This document shows, piece after piece, positions 62,866 through 64,000 of a stretch of 64,000 nucleotides of DNA. The stretch is taken from assembly GCF_009848495.1 (NCBI RefSeq), contig NZ_WWEP01000036.1:62001-126000 (forward strand), in the 5' to 3' direction. The notes beneath the pieces were generated by a model. It had not been told where the DNA came from. It ran no database searches and was given only the letters and a program-made list of their open reading frames with translations. Position numbers and translations under genes: made by a program. The DNA comes from Flavobacterium sp. MK4S-17. Its GTDB lineage: Bacteria; Bacteroidota; Bacteroidia; Flavobacteriales; Flavobacteriaceae. Each line of letters opens with the position of its first letter. Within the stretch, counting starts at the first letter, position 1.

Positions 62866-63620
62866 TGAGAAAAAAGATTGTAGCCGGAAACTGGAAAATG
62901 AATAACGACAGCCAGCAGACAAAAGTATTACTGGATGAAATCCTTGCAAAAAAGCCGGGGTCAACACCTGTAAAAATTGTTGTTGCCCCAACTTTTGTAA
63001 ACCTGCAGGCAGCCGTTAACCAAACAAACGGTTCAAATATAATTGTTGCCGCGCAAAACATGCACCAAGCCGAAAGCGGTGCTTATACAGGCGAGGTTTC
63101 GGTAGGCATGTTAAAAAGCATTAATGTGAATACTGTTATTTTAGGCCACTCTGAAAGGAGGGCTTATTTTGGCGAAACCAACAGCCTGCTTGCTGAAAAA
63201 GTAAATACGGCACTTAAACATAACCTTACTGTTATATTCTGCTTTGGCGAAGAACTGGCCGACAGGCAGTCTTCCAACCACTTTAATGTAGTGGAATCCC
63301 AGTTAAGGGAAGGGCTTTTCCATATTACTGAAAGTGACTGGCAGAATATAGTATTGGCTTATGAACCTGTATGGGCCATAGGTACTGGCGAAACAGCCAC
63401 ACCGGAACAGGCGCAGGAAATGCATGCTTTTATCCGTAATTTATTGCGCGAAAATGTAGGTGAGGCAATTGCCGGACAAACATCTATATTATACGGTGGC
63501 AGTGTTAAGCCTGATAATGCATCGGAAATTTTTTCTAAACCCGATGTTGACGGAGGGCTTATAGGCGGTGCATCCTTAAAAGCGGATGATTTTCTTGCTA
63601 TTGTTAACGGAATGAAATAA
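62865..63620 (+). CDS. tpiA: Triosephosphate isomerase
   Basis: This 251-residue TIM barrel interconverts dihydroxyacetone phosphate and glyceraldehyde 3-phosphate. Active-site parts are all present: the Asn-Lys in AGNWKMN (residues about 7-13), His in ILGHSERR (about 97), Glu in AYEPVWAIGTG (about 167), and the phosphate-binding YGGSVKPDN and GGLIGGASLK. It is the second gene after the TlpA-like lipoprotein and is closed by a terminator. Confidence 0.98.
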   Translation: MRKKIVAGNWKMNNDSQQTKVLLDEILAKKPGSTPVKIVVAPTFVNLQAAVNQTNGSNIIVAAQNMHQAESGAYTGEVSVGMLKSINVNTVILGHSERRAYFGETNSLLAEKVNTALKHNLTVIFCFGEELADRQSSNHFNVVESQLREGLFHITESDWQNIVLAYEPVWAIGTGETATPEQAQEMHAFIRNLLRENVGEAIAGQTSILYGGSVKPDNASEIFSKPDVDGGLIGGASLKADDFLAIVNGMK

Positions 63621-63644
63621 CTGTAAATTAATATACTATATTCA

Positions 63645-63671
63645 ATCCTGCCTTAGGGCAGGATTTTTTTT
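63645..63671 (+). terminator. tpiA terminator
   Basis: The stem AATCCTGCC / GGCAGGATT with loop TTAG is followed by a run of eight T. Confidence 0.9.
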
Positions 63672-63707
63672 ATGTATTTTTATACCGTTAAGTTAATATT
63701 ACAACTA

Positions 63708-64000
63708 ATGCCAAACCTGATGATGTTATTCTGGCTTTTATGCGCAATTATTTACGTGCTATATAAGCTAAAGAAAAAGAAAATGGTAAAAGCCCTTTTT
63801 ATTTTTACATTATTGTCAGCCTTTATTTTTTCTGTTTCTCCACTGCCTGTGTTCATGGTGCGTAACCTTGAACAGCAATACAAGCCATATAATGCTAAAA
63901 ACACTTCCCAAAAATTACCCATACTGGTATTGGGAAGCGGTCATACAAACGACCCTGGAGTATATCCACTGCAAAGGCTTTCGGAAAGCTCCATTAAAAG
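63708..64000 (+). CDS. YdcF/SanA (DUF218) family protein, N-terminal part, cut by window edge
   Basis: The frame is open to the right edge with about 97 residues visible. An in-frame ATG at 63672 lies directly on the T tract of the tpiA terminator, so the ATG at 63708 (MPNLMMLFWLL) is preferred. Two hydrophobic helices with a basic KLKKKK loop come first. The start of the DUF218 domain follows (LPILVLGSGHTNDPGVYPLQRLSESSIK). Members (ElyC, SanA, YdcF) are inner-membrane proteins tied to envelope integrity in some bacteria. The C-terminus lies outside the window. Confidence 0.85.
   Translation, partial: MPNLMMLFWLLCAIIYVLYKLKKKKMVKALFIFTLLSAFIFSVSPLPVFMVRNLEQQYKPYNAKNTSQKLPILVLGSGHTNDPGVYPLQRLSESSIK

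Overview
The window is chromosomal DNA of a Bacteroidota bacterium, almost certainly Flavobacteriaceae (Flavobacterium-like). The evidence is the low GC, two giant secreted proteins with type A type IX secretion (T9SS) sorting domains, a PorD/DUF4835 T9SS protein, a ytxJ-type bacillithiol protein, and the bamD-rpoZ-coaBC-porD-recN cluster. Promoters fit the Bacteroidota pattern (TTTG, about 19 nt, TAnnTTTG), and Shine-Dalgarno sequences are largely absent. Nearly everything is housekeeping or lineage-typical. I see no rRNA, tRNA, insertion sequence, prophage or CRISPR array.

Layout. 1-4.5 kb: the 5' part of a sodium:solute symporter, small secreted proteins and lipoproteins, an aldose-1-epimerase-like enzyme coupled to an SRPBCC protein. 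4.6-9.2 kb: a small membrane protein, the ClpB disaggregase divergent from YtxJ, and a three-gene PadR operon that includes a 59-residue membrane protein of which the upstream gene carries a second copy. 9.2-21.2 kb: fumarylacetoacetase, glyA, smpB, pcm, a Gfo/Idh/MocA oxidoreductase with 3-hydroxyacyl-CoA dehydrogenase, DUF1015, YggS, an exonuclease/GIY-YIG fusion, a voltage-gated K+ channel with a zinc ribbon, miaA and an acyl-ACP thioesterase. 21.2-25.2 kb: an RprX/RprY-like two-component system, coaE and a glycosyltransferase. 25.3-38.4 kb: two large paralogous T9SS-secreted proteins built from repeated FN3/adhesion modules.

38.6-46.5 kb, all on the minus strand: fabI, recN, porD, coaBC, rpoZ, bamD, ferritin, dapA and a DUF protein. 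46.5-52 kb: a two-gene 5'-nucleotidase with reversed domain order, ligA, a DUF protein and the rpsF-rpsR-rplI ribosomal operon. 52-59.5 kb: a LytTR response regulator, priA, DUF2147, a YihY membrane protein, nadC, an aromatic-rich secreted orphan, rlmH and folP. 59.5-64 kb: DUF1599, a DoxX-like protein, a lone peptide-type ABC permease, a TlpA-like thioredoxin lipoprotein, tpiA and the start of a YdcF/SanA-family gene.

The most interesting items are regulatory or small. They are a 17-bp imperfect inverted repeat centred between clpB and ytxJ, a 9-bp-arm operator filling the promoter spacer of the padR operon, the 59-aa 'FK(I/L)MHWP' membrane protein, the aromatic-rich secreted protein at 57.8 kb, and the 265-residue repeat units shared by the two T9SS proteins. 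No clearly new multi-gene system is visible; the padR operon is the closest candidate.
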